64,000 nt of DNA, taken from NCBI GenBank assembly GCA_002709695.1, contig PAQF01000017.1, positions 69,426 to 133,425 of the forward strand, in the 5' to 3' direction. The notes under the pieces were generated by a model. The model worked only from the letters and a program-made list of their open reading frames with translations. It had not been told where the DNA came from and ran no database searches. This DNA is from Candidatus Poribacteria bacterium (GTDB lineage: Bacteria; Poribacteria; WGA-4E; UBA9662). The translations under genes were made by a program, and so were the position numbers. Numbering within the stretch: the stretch's first letter is position 1; every line of letters starts with the position of its first letter. This document shows positions 35,630 through 44,610 of this stretch, in pieces.

Positions 35630-36987
35630 AAGTATAATTCTTTTGAAACCGTTACAATTGACTTTAAAACAACAATCATAGGAATAGCCAGAATAACCCC
35701 CCAAAAACCAAAAACTGAGGCTCCAACAATTACCCCAAACATAATTAACAATGGATCTACATCAACAGCGTTGCTCAGAATTCTTGGTGAAATAAGTGAA
35801 TTATCTATTGCTTGGATACCCAAGATAGCGCATATTATAGCAACCATACGAACTAAGAAACCAATAAGCAAGAAATTCCCTGCAGCAAATCCCATCAATA
35901 AAGCAAGCATCGCAAAAAAACCACCAATAAAAGGACCAAAGGTTGGAATGGCATTTGAAATACCTGCTACCAAACCAACAACAAGCGCAAATGGCACACC
36001 AATAACAGAATAAACCACTATCGAAATCAGACTAATCACTAGAATAACAACCACTTGCCCACGCAAAAAAGCCTCCATGTTCTTATTAATTTCACGGAGG
36101 TACTGCCACACGAAATCCCGTTTCTCCAGTGGGAATAAATCAACAAAGTTTCCAACATAAATTTCCAGTGAATGTCCAGCATAGATCAACACCATCAACG
36201 TCAGAAACGCCGTCGTCAAAAAGCCTCCAACACCTATGGCCATTGAAGAAAAACGCCGAAAAACACGCCCAAAAAAATCGGTTCCCGTCTCGGCTAGAGT
36301 TCCCAAGTTAGCTGTAAGGTAATTCTGAACCTGATCGACAATTTTCTGCCCTTCATACTTAGCAAATTGGGTTGCTTTGCGAACCAAACTTGACTCTGAA
36401 TTATTTCCGAAATCCTCGATCTTATCGAGGATTCCTTTTTCTTCGTTGGTACCAACAACAAAAGGTACAACCGTATCTCGATAGAATTTGACTAAGCCCT
36501 CGCTCATACCTAACGTCTGTTCAACAATTTGGGGAATCACAATCCAAAACAGCAAACTAATAATACCAAGTGTCAAACTAAAGAGAATGAGACTTGCTAC
36601 AATCTTTGGAACACGCAATCGCCTTCCAAAGGGCAACGGAATCTCTTGGATTTCCCCAACGATAAACCGGAAGAAATAAGCAAGTCCAAATCCGAAAAAG
36701 AAGGGCGTCAGAATACTTGACAGATTGATAAAAAGCCAAAGACTAATCATAACAATCAAAATATAAACGACACTAGGCACTTCTACCAGTTTTCGAACTC
36801 GGACGAGAAGCAAAATCAATAAAACAGCAACAATTGGATGTAGAAGAAAAACAGATTGACTATCATCTGTTCCCAAATTTTGATTATATGCAAACGCAAT
36901 CCAGCATCCAGTAAAAACAATTACAACAATCGCTATCATTGAACTACTAGTAAGCTTTTCACTGGGTGCAGTATTCTGTCTCTCCAT
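35626..36987 (-). CDS. AI-2E family transporter (PerM/TqsA-type)
   Basis: About 453 residues of the AI-2E transporter family. Hydrophobic pairs at the N-terminus, a long cytoplasmic/periplasmic helical region (VEQTLGMSEGLVKFYRD...), then LVVGLVAGISNAIPTFGPFIGG (split here: L-V-V-G-L-V-A-G-I-S-N and IPTFGPFIGG) and GIQAIDNSLISPRILS, followed by LIMFGVIVGASVFGFWG. Members export autoinducer-2, or act as Na+/H+ antiporters; the substrate cannot be told. ATG 36987 begins one base after the symporter stop, and its own stop overlaps der, so symporter, permease and GTPase form one unit. Confidence 0.88.
   Translation of the reverse strand: MERQNTAPSEKLTSSSMIAIVVIVFTGCWIAFAYNQNLGTDDSQSVFLLHPIVAVLLILLLVRVRKLVEVPSVVYILIVMISLWLFINLSSILTPFFFGFGLAYFFRFIVGEIQEIPLPFGRRLRVPKIVASLILFSLTLGIISLLFWIVIPQIVEQTLGMSEGLVKFYRDTVVPFVVGTNEEKGILDKIEDFGNNSESSLVRKATQFAKYEGQKIVDQVQNYLTANLGTLAETGTDFFGRVFRRFSSMAIGVGGFLTTAFLTLMVLIYAGHSLEIYVGNFVDLFPLEKRDFVWQYLREINKNMEAFLRGQVVVILVISLISIVVYSVIGVPFALVVGLVAGISNAIPTFGPFIGGFFAMLALLMGFAAGNFLLIGFLVRMVAIICAILGIQAIDNSLISPRILSNAVDVDPLLIMFGVIVGASVFGFWGVILAIPMIVVLKSIVTVSKELYL
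36411..36433 (+). repeat. perfect hairpin inside the AI-2E-type gene
   Basis: AATCCTCGAT and ATCGAGGATT around a three-base loop, a perfect 10-bp stem. On the plus strand it is followed by CCTTTTTC and so resembles a terminator, but it lies inside a leftward coding sequence and no rightward gene precedes it. It may be a roadblock for antisense transcripts or chance. Confidence 0.4.
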
Positions 36988-36988
36988 A

Positions 36989-38617
36989 TTAGGTCGTTTC
37001 AGATTCAGAATCACGACTTTCTAATGTTTCAATAACCCCAGCCCCAACACTATCACCCCACACATTGACAGTCGTTCGGAAACGATCCAAAAGCCAATCA
37101 ACGGTCAAAATTAAACTAACACCTTCGATGGGCAAATCAACAGCCCTGAGTACAATGACCATAGTAACTAATCCAGCTTGTGGAATCCCAGCAGCACCGA
37201 TGGCCGCGAGCGTCGCCGTAAGCACAATTACCAGTTGCTTGGCAAAACCAAGCTCCTCACCATAAACCTGAGCAATAAAAATCGCCGCCACAGCCTCGTA
37301 AAGCGCTGTACCATCCATATTAATAGTTGCCCCCAACGGCAAAACAAAACTTGAGGTCCGATTCGAAATTTTGTTACTGCTCTCAACTCCTTCCATAGTA
37401 AGAGGAAGTGTCGCCGAACTAGAAGCAGTGGAAAAGGCATTAAGCAAAGCAGTCGCAACACCAGAAACATACGCAACGGGATTCCTTCTACCTATCAACC
37501 AAAGAATAAGTGGTAAAACCACAACTCCGTGAATACCTAAGCCAAGTAACACAGTTAAACTATACTTGCCAACCGCAACCAATTCAGGTAAAAAACCAGC
37601 AAAACCACCTTCCTCACCAATCCTACCAGCCATCAAGCCAAAAATCCCTATGGGTGAAACAAGCATAATCCAATGCACAATTTTCATTACACCATCATTC
37701 AAAGCCGAAATAGTGCTAATAGCAGTTTTGGCATGTCCACCTACAACTGTCAACGCAGCCCCAAGCAACAATGAAAAAAAGATCAGAGGCAAAATATCCA
37801 TCTGTACCATGGCCCTAAAGATGTTGACGGGAATCAATCCTTGCTTGCCAGTGGTTGCATTTCCAAGGACAACTTCCTGCATCGTCTCCACAATCCCCTT
37901 ATCCTTCTTGCTCGCCACCTTATCAGCAACTGGCAATCTGATTTCAACCCCCGTTCCTCTTGCTGCCAAATCCGGATCGGCGGATATAACTTGGCCATTT
38001 ACTGTACGTAGAGCCTTCTCAGTATCACCTGTTTGAACATAGTAAACATCGTCAGCCTCAACGTATTTCCAAGTTTTGACCGTAGCCGAATTTTGAGTGA
38101 CCGATTCAATAATACCCTGAACATTCTGGTCAGAAAGAACAAGTAGATATTTCTTATCCCCCTTCTGTTCATAATTCTTAAAGGCCTTTTTGTCCCAACT
38201 TTCATTTCCTATATTAACTGTACGACCATCTAAGGTATAAAAGTACTCTATATGCTCTTCCCCCGTTGAAATACCAACGCCAGGGCGAACAATATTAACC
38301 ATTATAATTCCAATAATCACAGAAACTGCAGTTGTCACCATATAATAAAGTACAGTACGACCACCAATCGTTCCAATATTTCTAATATCACCCAACCCTG
38401 TAATGCCAACAATCATCGAAAGTACAACTAACGGAACTACAATCATCTTCAAAGAATTGAGAAAAATCTTGCCCAACACATCAAAATTTTTAGCAAATTC
38501 CGGTGCATACCCTCCAATTAAAATACCGAGAATAATTGCAACGACAATACCGATGAGAATAGAGGTACTTTCCCCATTTTCTCCACCATAATCAGTCACA
38601 TTTTCGTTCTGATCCAT
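36989..38617 (-). CDS. dicarboxylate/amino acid:cation symporter with a large insertion
   Basis: A 542-residue DAACS-family (GltP/DctA-like) transporter. Family motifs: LKMIVVPLVVLSMIVG, AFSTASSSATLPLTMEG (Ser-rich hairpin loop), LPLGATINMDGTALYEAV and IPQAGLVTMVIVL. Between the third membrane segment (ending near residue 113, RPG) and IPVNIFRAM at 262 lies an extra soluble segment of about 130 residues (residues 115-245) containing YFYTLDGRTVNIG and SATVKTWKYVEADDVYYV, which in most relatives is 10-30 residues. It probably forms an extracytoplasmic beta-rich domain. GGGGAGG precedes the ATG. Confidence 0.9.
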   Translation of the reverse strand: MDQNENVTDYGGENGESTSILIGIVVAIILGILIGGYAPEFAKNFDVLGKIFLNSLKMIVVPLVVLSMIVGITGLGDIRNIGTIGGRTVLYYMVTTAVSVIIGIIMVNIVRPGVGISTGEEHIEYFYTLDGRTVNIGNESWDKKAFKNYEQKGDKKYLLVLSDQNVQGIIESVTQNSATVKTWKYVEADDVYYVQTGDTEKALRTVNGQVISADPDLAARGTGVEIRLPVADKVASKKDKGIVETMQEVVLGNATTGKQGLIPVNIFRAMVQMDILPLIFFSLLLGAALTVVGGHAKTAISTISALNDGVMKIVHWIMLVSPIGIFGLMAGRIGEEGGFAGFLPELVAVGKYSLTVLLGLGIHGVVVLPLILWLIGRRNPVAYVSGVATALLNAFSTASSSATLPLTMEGVESSNKISNRTSSFVLPLGATINMDGTALYEAVAAIFIAQVYGEELGFAKQLVIVLTATLAAIGAAGIPQAGLVTMVIVLRAVDLPIEGVSLILTVDWLLDRFRTTVNVWGDSVGAGVIETLESRDSESETT

Positions 38618-39343
38618 TCACAAAATACCTCCCCACATTTTTCAACTTAAGAAAATATATGATAACAAAAATTAACGCGCACTAGACGAGATTATAGCAC
38701 AGGTGTTATAACGGGACAAGGCAATCCTTAAGCAGACTATTACTGTACTTTCAGTTCTCACAACTCACTAACATTACTAATAAATGGGACACGAAAGTTG
38801 AACGCTTGACAAGAGCCAAAGAACATTGCGATAATGTAAACATAACTTCCCCAACAAACAAAATCAGATACAAAACCAAGAAAAATTTGAGAATATCTCT
38901 CTACCGTGTCCCTTGTTAATACTTACTCTTCACATTATAAAAACAAATAGGAACCAAAGATTTCTTGATCATATTGTCCCATTCTGAACAAAATCAGGGT
39001 GCTCTGCGTCACGGTCAATCTAATACACGAAGAAGATTAGACCTGTCCTAACTTGAACACAAAGAAACAAGCACTATACAACATTCTATGGTTATCATAA
39101 TAGACAAGTTAACCTCGTTTCATCAAATGTTCACTGTTTCCATTGGGAACCAACCAAATCAAAAGCCAAGTAAGAGAATTACACTTTAAGTTCAATGCTC
39201 CAGGAGACATTACACACCACAACGGATCGAGAACGAAACAAAATTCACGGCAGATAATCCGAAGCTAAAACAAATTACAATTAAGCTAGAGGAACTTCTC
39301 ACGCAGATTTCTGCCCACAAATTAAAAGAAGAGGATAACAAAG
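38618..39343. other. 725-base intergenic region with a promoter and a possible C-terminal remnant
   Basis: Separates the divergent symporter operon and DUF1501 gene. It holds a good rightward promoter (38806-38835) lying 500 bases before the gene. In its last part (about 39205-39390) a rightward frame reads HYTPQRIENETKFTADNP, then KLKQITIKLEELLTQIS, which has the flavour of a sulfatase or hydrolase C-terminus but cannot be assigned. Nothing else seen. Confidence 0.4.
38806..38835 (+). promoter_or_regulatory. sigma70-type promoter upstream of the DUF1501 gene
   Basis: TTGACA at 38806-38811, 18-base spacer, GATAAT at 38830-38835. The start would be near 38842, leaving a 500-base leader before the DUF1501 ATG, so it may instead drive an unannotated RNA or a lost gene. 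Confidence 0.5.
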
Positions 39344-40660
39344 ATGATCGAGGAATCAGCATACACTACAGATTGTGACCACTTTCACCGTAGAGATTTT
39401 ATCAAAGTTGGCGTGCTTGGAACACTAGGATTCAGCATGACAGATTTGTTTCGAATCGAAACCATGGCAAAATCAGAGCAATTTCTAGGAAAGACCAAGT
39501 CAGTCATATTAATATGGCTTGGTGGTGGCCCTAGCCACATTGATATCTGGGATTTGAAACCCAATGTTCCGGAAGAAATTCGTGGTATTTTCAAACCGAT
39601 TAAAACAAACATTCCCGGCATCAAAATTTGCGAACATCTACCCAACATAGCACAACAGATGGATAAAATATGTCTGATCCGGTCGATGACATCACCTGAA
39701 ACAACACACAAGCGCGGAACACACTGTATGATGGCGGGTCTTCTCCCTCTAACTGCCCTTACGAAACTAAGTGATGGCTCGATTGTCACAGATCTAAAGG
39801 AACAACCCAACGCCGGCTCACCACCTTACATCGCTATTCCCTCACCTATCGTTTACGGTGGCGATAACCTTCTCGGCTCTGCACTAGCCCCAGCACCGTT
39901 AAATGAAAACCTCACCAGCGAAAGCTTTAAATTTCGCACCTTAGTCACACCTAACCAAATCATGCAGCAGCGTTTCGATCGGCGTAAAACGTTACGCGAA
40001 CTAATTGACGCTACCTTCAAAAAATATGAATCTCAAAACAGCGGAGCAATCGCTACTGACGAATTCTACAATACAGCCTACAACATGATTAGTTCCACTG
40101 AAGCACGTGCGGCATTTGACCTCAGCAAGGAAAGCGAGAAATTGCGTAATGAATACCGCAGAGATCAGTTTGGGCAACGTTGCCTGCTCGCACGTCGACT
40201 TGTCCAAGCAGGAGTCCGATTCATTACCATTAAGCTAGGTGGGTGGGACAACCATAACAACATTTTTCCATCATTGAAAAGGCAACTCAAGAGCTTCGAT
40301 CAAACAATAGCAACACTGATACGTGACCTAGCCAACCAAGGATTGCTAGACAGTACACTTACTCTAATAATGGGAGAGTTTGGGCGAACACCAATTATTA
40401 ACCGTCGTGGAGGGCGTGACCACCATTCAAAGGTATTCTCAATCATGCTAGCTGGTGGAGGAATTAAAGGAGGGCAAACCATCGGATCCTCCGATGCCTA
40501 CGGTGAAGTTCCAGTAGATCTGCCAGTACGTCCCGAAGATCTATCGGCAACAATCTATCATTGTCTTGGAATTAACTACAAACAGCCTATTGAATCACCA
40601 GAAGGAGCTCGAATTACACTCTCACACAACGGAAAACATATCCAGCAAGCATTAATATAA
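39344..40660 (+). CDS. DUF1501 domain-containing protein
   Basis: A 438-residue DUF1501 protein, distantly related to the alkaline phosphatase/sulfatase fold and typical of Planctomycetes, Verrucomicrobia and Poribacteria. A twin-arginine start (HRRDFIKVGVLG) suggests Tat export of a folded protein. Family motifs: ILIWLGGGPSHIDIWDLKP, PNIAQQMDKICLIRSMTS, THKRGTHCMMAG, KLGGWDNHNNIF, LIMGEFGRTPIIN and GRDHHSKVFSIMLAGGGI. Asp/His residues could bind metal. In Planctomycetes it usually pairs with DUF1549/DUF1553; no partner is here. Function unknown. Confidence 0.9.
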   Translation: MIEESAYTTDCDHFHRRDFIKVGVLGTLGFSMTDLFRIETMAKSEQFLGKTKSVILIWLGGGPSHIDIWDLKPNVPEEIRGIFKPIKTNIPGIKICEHLPNIAQQMDKICLIRSMTSPETTHKRGTHCMMAGLLPLTALTKLSDGSIVTDLKEQPNAGSPPYIAIPSPIVYGGDNLLGSALAPAPLNENLTSESFKFRTLVTPNQIMQQRFDRRKTLRELIDATFKKYESQNSGAIATDEFYNTAYNMISSTEARAAFDLSKESEKLRNEYRRDQFGQRCLLARRLVQAGVRFITIKLGGWDNHNNIFPSLKRQLKSFDQTIATLIRDLANQGLLDSTLTLIMGEFGRTPIINRRGGRDHHSKVFSIMLAGGGIKGGQTIGSSDAYGEVPVDLPVRPEDLSATIYHCLGINYKQPIESPEGARITLSHNGKHIQQALI

Positions 40661-40674
40661 ACATCTTCCTAAGA

Positions 40675-41958
40675 TTATAAAAACCTTTCCAAATAATCGA
40701 GTGATCGCTGAGAAGCACCAAGGTTCTCAATAATCACGGCTTTGGCTGTCTCTCCAATTTGCTGGCGAAGTTGAGCTGAAAATATCAACTCGCTGAAAAC
40801 GTCAGCCAATTCGGCCGCGTTTTTGACTTGTCGCGCTGCGCTCCGTTCTTTTAAAAGACCCGCTTCATATGAGTTTTCGATCCTTGGCCCAAACACAATT
40901 GGCTTCGCCATAGCGGCCGGCTCCATAACATTGTGCACCCTTCCATGAAAACTACCACCAACAAAAGCCACATCACAGATTTTATATAACCCTGCTAATA
41001 ATCCGATAGTGTCAATAACGATAACCTCCATCACGCTTAGATCCATTTCGCTATTCAGCTCCGAAAACAAAGCATACGAAAAACCCAAAAAATCAAGTTT
41101 TGAACAGAGTTTTTTTACATGCTCAACTGTCGGTTCGTGAGGAACAACAATCAAGTGTAGTAATCCACTCGTCCTTCCACGACGCATCAGGTCATACGCG
41201 TGCAGGAGAACTTCTTCCTCCTCAACATAAGTACTTCCAGCTATAATAATTGGATACTTGAAAGAAGATTGAGCAGGAAAGAATTGATCCGTTTTGATTT
41301 TAACCGCTCGGTTATAAACGGTATCGAAACGCGTATCACCTGTTACTTCAACTTGCGAACCATCACCACAAAGTTGCATAAATCTCTCTGCATCTAATTC
41401 AGAAATCACACAATGGAGCGTAATCTTATTATGAACCTGTTTGAAGAAAGACCTTGCAATAGGGTACAACCTCTTCGATTCCTGATGCAGAGTCCCAGCG
41501 ATCAAGATAGTTGGGACACCTTGATCAAAAGCGCGCCAAACCAAGTTTGGCCAGATGTCAAACTTGGAAAAAACCAACGCGGCTGGCTTAATTAAATTAA
41601 ATAACCGTTTCGCATTTACGGCTGTATCAAGTGGCAGATAAGTATGTGCATCACAATGGGGATATTTCAGAACGTTCGGATGAACAGACGGCGAGAAATA
41701 TGTCAAAATGATCTGGGTATTTTCTTTAATCGACTCGATTAAAGGCTTAGCTTGTTCAAACTCACCAACTGAAGTAAAATGGAACCAAACTCTTTTTGTA
41801 AAGTCTGGCACCAACTCTAATTGTTCTTCAAGTTGCCTAAGAGAATTTTTACGTGACGAAATTCCCCGTCGAATTTTCGAATTGAACAACGAGGCCACTT
41901 GAAAGCCAACGAAAATCGCAGCTATGCCAATCGTGTTGTAAATTAATCTCCAGATCAT
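40675..41958 (-). CDS. waaA: 3-deoxy-D-manno-octulosonic acid transferase
   Basis: A 427-residue Kdo transferase (WaaA/KdtA), adding Kdo to lipid A at the cytoplasmic face of the inner membrane. One N-terminal membrane anchor, then WFHFTSVGEFEQAKPLI (acceptor-binding Glu region), LVFSKFDIWPNLV, ILIAGTLHQES, VTGDTRFD, IIAGSTYVEEEEVLL, VVPHEPTVEHV and the GT-B donor region GGSFHGRVHNVMEPAAM. Its presence indicates that this organism makes Kdo-containing lipid A. It ends 15 bases from the convergent DUF1501 stop. Confidence 0.94.
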   Translation of the reverse strand: MIWRLIYNTIGIAAIFVGFQVASLFNSKIRRGISSRKNSLRQLEEQLELVPDFTKRVWFHFTSVGEFEQAKPLIESIKENTQIILTYFSPSVHPNVLKYPHCDAHTYLPLDTAVNAKRLFNLIKPAALVFSKFDIWPNLVWRAFDQGVPTILIAGTLHQESKRLYPIARSFFKQVHNKITLHCVISELDAERFMQLCGDGSQVEVTGDTRFDTVYNRAVKIKTDQFFPAQSSFKYPIIIAGSTYVEEEEVLLHAYDLMRRGRTSGLLHLIVVPHEPTVEHVKKLCSKLDFLGFSYALFSELNSEMDLSVMEVIVIDTIGLLAGLYKICDVAFVGGSFHGRVHNVMEPAAMAKPIVFGPRIENSYEAGLLKERSAARQVKNAAELADVFSELIFSAQLRQQIGETAKAVIIENLGASQRSLDYLERFL

Positions 41959-42006
41959 TTTGATCTGAGTTTCTTATTTTTTAAATCAGGACGACAGTGA
42001 AATTTA

Positions 42007-42333
42007 TTATAGAGCGGCAGTAATCTTAGAATGGATCTGGGCTTTAGGCAATGCACCAACAATCGTCTCAACAACCTGACCATCTTTAAAAACCAACATT
42101 GTAGGGATACTGCGTATTCCATATTGCATAGCATTTTCCCTGCTTTCATCAACATTCAGTTTACCGATTTTATAGGTATCTGCATATTCAGTAGCAAGTT
42201 CCTCAAGAACTGGGGCAATCTGTTTGCATGGACCACACCATTCCGCCCAGAAATCAACAACAATCGGTGTATCTGAATTCAGAACCGCTTCTTCAAAGTT
42301 ACCATCTGTAATTTCGACGGTATTTCCAGCCAT
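42007..42333 (-). CDS. trxA: thioredoxin
   Basis: A 108-residue cytoplasmic thioredoxin with the active site W32-C33-G34-P35-C36, VVDFWAEWCGPCK, the cis-Pro loop GIRSIPTMLVFKDG and VGALPKAQI. AAGGAG lies upstream of the ATG. It precedes waaA by 48 bases on the same strand and may be co-transcribed. Confidence 0.97.
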   Translation of the reverse strand: MAGNTVEITDGNFEEAVLNSDTPIVVDFWAEWCGPCKQIAPVLEELATEYADTYKIGKLNVDESRENAMQYGIRSIPTMLVFKDGQVVETIVGALPKAQIHSKITAAL

Positions 42334-42446
42334 AACTACTCCTTAATTTGAATATTGGAATTAGATGAATTTGGCTCAATACCCTTGATATTGAATCCAA
42401 AAATTATAATACCTCAAGAGGCGCCAAGAGTCAATATCTTACCCAT

Positions 42447-43112
42447 ATGAAAATTGAACTAAAAAACATCAGCTTAAAATTCAAAGAAAAATCGCCATTA
42501 TTTCAGAACATCAATTTGACAATAGAACATGGCGATTTCATTTTAATCCAAGGAAAATCAGGTATTGGGAAGTCGAGTTTTTTACGGTTACTTAACCGCC
42601 TCCATGAACCAACTACAGGACAAATCTGGATTGATGACAAACCGATTACCGATCACCAAATTACAAACTTACGTCGTCGAATAGGATACCTTCAACAGAT
42701 CCCAATTATGGTTAAAGGATCAATTGAAGACAATCTTAAACTACCTTTCCATTTCAAATCGAGCCGCAAACTAAAACAACCATCAAAAAGACAATTGGAA
42801 CAAACGCTACGAAACTTTTTGCTTACAAACATAAATCTTCAAAGCAACGCACAAAATCTCTCTTTAGGTGAGAAACAACGAATTGCTTTAATCCGAACAC
42901 TTCTTTCCGAACCGGAAATTATACTCTGCGACGAACCAACCTCTGCACTAGATTCCGACTCACAAAAAATCGTGGGAAACGCACTTGAACAAACAAATGT
43001 AGAGAAAGAAACAACTGTCCTTTTGGTTACACATCTCAATTTCATACCCAAAAGAACAACAGTAAAAAAAATCACGTTAAATCAAGACAATACAATTGAG
43101 GAAGAAATATGA
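42447..43112 (+). CDS. fetA: ABC transporter ATP-binding protein, FetA-like
   Basis: A 221-residue ABC ATPase. Walker A GKSGIGKSS near residue 38, Q-loop IGYLQQIP, signature LSLGEKQRIALIR, Walker B IILCDEPTSALD, H-loop VTHL. Its closest functional type is FetA (YbbL), partner of the FetB permease encoded immediately downstream with an ATGA overlap; E. coli FetAB exports iron and improves peroxide resistance. Being 113 bases from, and divergent to, trxA fits a redox-related context. Confidence 0.85.
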   Translation: MKIELKNISLKFKEKSPLFQNINLTIEHGDFILIQGKSGIGKSSFLRLLNRLHEPTTGQIWIDDKPITDHQITNLRRRIGYLQQIPIMVKGSIEDNLKLPFHFKSSRKLKQPSKRQLEQTLRNFLLTNINLQSNAQNLSLGEKQRIALIRTLLSEPEIILCDEPTSALDSDSQKIVGNALEQTNVEKETTVLLVTHLNFIPKRTTVKKITLNQDNTIEEEI

Positions 43113-43885
43113 TTGAAATGATCGAAATCACACCAGTCAAACTTGCCTTATGCCTTATTTTCATTATCATTTCGGGGTTGGCATCGCTGTGCCTAAGGCT
43201 AAAGCTGGAAAAGGATTTAGCTTGGGGAACCATTAGGACTTTCGCACAACTCTTTTTAGTTGGCTACGTGCTGCAATACATTTTCAAAATCGAGAGTTTT
43301 GCGCTAACTTTAGCCTTATACACATCGATGGTTTTTTGGGCTACTCACGAAATCCAATCCCGTAACAAAGAAAATTCTATCAGCATTTTCCCGCCCATAT
43401 TCATTTCTATGATCATCAGTTATACAATAATCACAATACTAGTTACTACTGTTATTATCCAAGTCAAACCATGGTACAAACCACAATACTTTATTCCCAT
43501 AAGTGGCATGATTATTGGCAACTCAATGACAGCAATCGCAATTTCGCTAGACCGACTCTTTTCAGACATTAAAACCCAACGAGATCAAATTGAGCTTTTC
43601 TTCAGTTTGGGTGCAACATACCAAGAAGCAACTACCAAAATTTTCCGGGATGCAATCCAGGCAGGAATGATCCCTTCAATCAATGCCATGATGACAGTAG
43701 GATTGGTTAAACTCCCCGGGATGATGACAGGCCAAATTCTCGGGGGAGTGGACCCATTAATGGCTATTAAGTATCAGATTATAGTGATGCTAATGCTAGT
43801 CGCATCAACGGCCATTGGCAATATAATTGTGGTCTGTATCGTGCGTAAATTATGTTTCACTCAAGCACACCAAATTGCCATCTAA
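43109..43885 (+). CDS. fetB: FetB-like ABC transporter permease (UPF0014)
   Basis: A 258-residue membrane protein of the UPF0014/FetB (YbbM) family, with about seven membrane segments. Signatures: LASLCLRLKLEKDLAWGTI, RTFAQLFLVGYVLQYIF, GMIIGNSMTAIAISLDRL, FSLGATYQEATTKIFRDAI, KLPGMMTGQILGGVDPL. Start overlaps the fetA stop (ATGA). Its TAA overlaps by four bases the TAG of the convergent CPBP gene (43882-43885). Confidence 0.88.
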   Translation: MIEMIEITPVKLALCLIFIIISGLASLCLRLKLEKDLAWGTIRTFAQLFLVGYVLQYIFKIESFALTLALYTSMVFWATHEIQSRNKENSISIFPPIFISMIISYTIITILVTTVIIQVKPWYKPQYFIPISGMIIGNSMTAIAISLDRLFSDIKTQRDQIELFFSLGATYQEATTKIFRDAIQAGMIPSINAMMTVGLVKLPGMMTGQILGGVDPLMAIKYQIIVMLMLVASTAIGNIIVVCIVRKLCFTQAHQIAI

Positions 43886-44589
43886 ATCAATGGAAACAAA
43901 ATTTTGTATACGATCATCATAATACCAACATCCACAATCAGATGGCTCAACCAAATTGCCCAAAAACTTGAGAATCTTTGATAAAGACCAGCCCAAATCA
44001 ACCCTCCAGTAAAAACACCCAAATTAAATAAAGCAACCATCGCCAAATCTGGGATATACACAAAAAGAACGACAATATGGTGAAGTGTAAAACTGACCGA
44101 AGAAAGAACAGCTGCGAGAGGAATTGACACCAACTGACGGAATTTCCCGAATATAAACCACCGCCAATAGTATTCTTCCATCCCTGAATTCACAACACAT
44201 AAAAAAACAGCAAACAAAAAGAAATGATTTCTTAATCCATATACAGACGCCTTTTCATATAATCCATCAATTTTAACGTACTCTGCCAGAACAAATTCAT
44301 AGAGAAAAACTAACGAACCAGCTATCAAGATTCCAGACAGCAAACCTGGGAAACAGGCCGATAGTCGAAACGAAGGGAATCTGAGTTTACGACGATCAAA
44401 ACAAAAGAACCAGATTAACGGAACGGTATTTACAAACAACTTCAGCCCAAAGTAAGCAAAACGTGCAATAAGTGGATTATCAATAATAACAGCATAAAAC
44501 AGGGCCGAAATTGCATGACCACAGAATGCAAAAGCTAGTATTCCATATTGTATTCGAGAAAACCCAGATGGATTCCTATATGACTTCAA
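43882..44589 (-). CDS. CPBP family intramembrane glutamic protease-like protein
   Basis: A 235-residue polytopic membrane protein with the CPBP/Abi (Rce1-like) motifs: motif 1 GMEEYYWRWFIFG (E-E-x-x-x-R), motif 2 SFTLHHIVVLF (F-x-x-x-H) and motif 3 WLSHLIVDV (H-x-x-x-D). These form a glutamate protease centre in Rce1 homologues. The substrate is unknown. It sits 21 bases downstream of the UbiA-type gene on the same strand; Rce1-type proteases act on prenylated proteins in eukaryotes, but no such link is shown here. Confidence 0.85.
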   Translation of the reverse strand: MKSYRNPSGFSRIQYGILAFAFCGHAISALFYAVIIDNPLIARFAYFGLKLFVNTVPLIWFFCFDRRKLRFPSFRLSACFPGLLSGILIAGSLVFLYEFVLAEYVKIDGLYEKASVYGLRNHFFLFAVFLCVVNSGMEEYYWRWFIFGKFRQLVSIPLAAVLSSVSFTLHHIVVLFVYIPDLAMVALFNLGVFTGGLIWAGLYQRFSSFWAIWLSHLIVDVGIMMIVYKILFPLI

Positions 44590-44610
44590 TTAGAACTTAC
44601 CCTACACGAC

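Noticed and set aside
37566-38036. 156-codon rightward open frame over the dicarboxylate symporter
   Set aside because: Antisense shadow of a strong family member; no independent start signals.
42447-43885. phosphate or amino-acid ABC transporter for the ATPase/permease pair
   Set aside because: The permease has UPF0014/FetB motifs and no binding protein is adjacent, so an iron-export type fits better.
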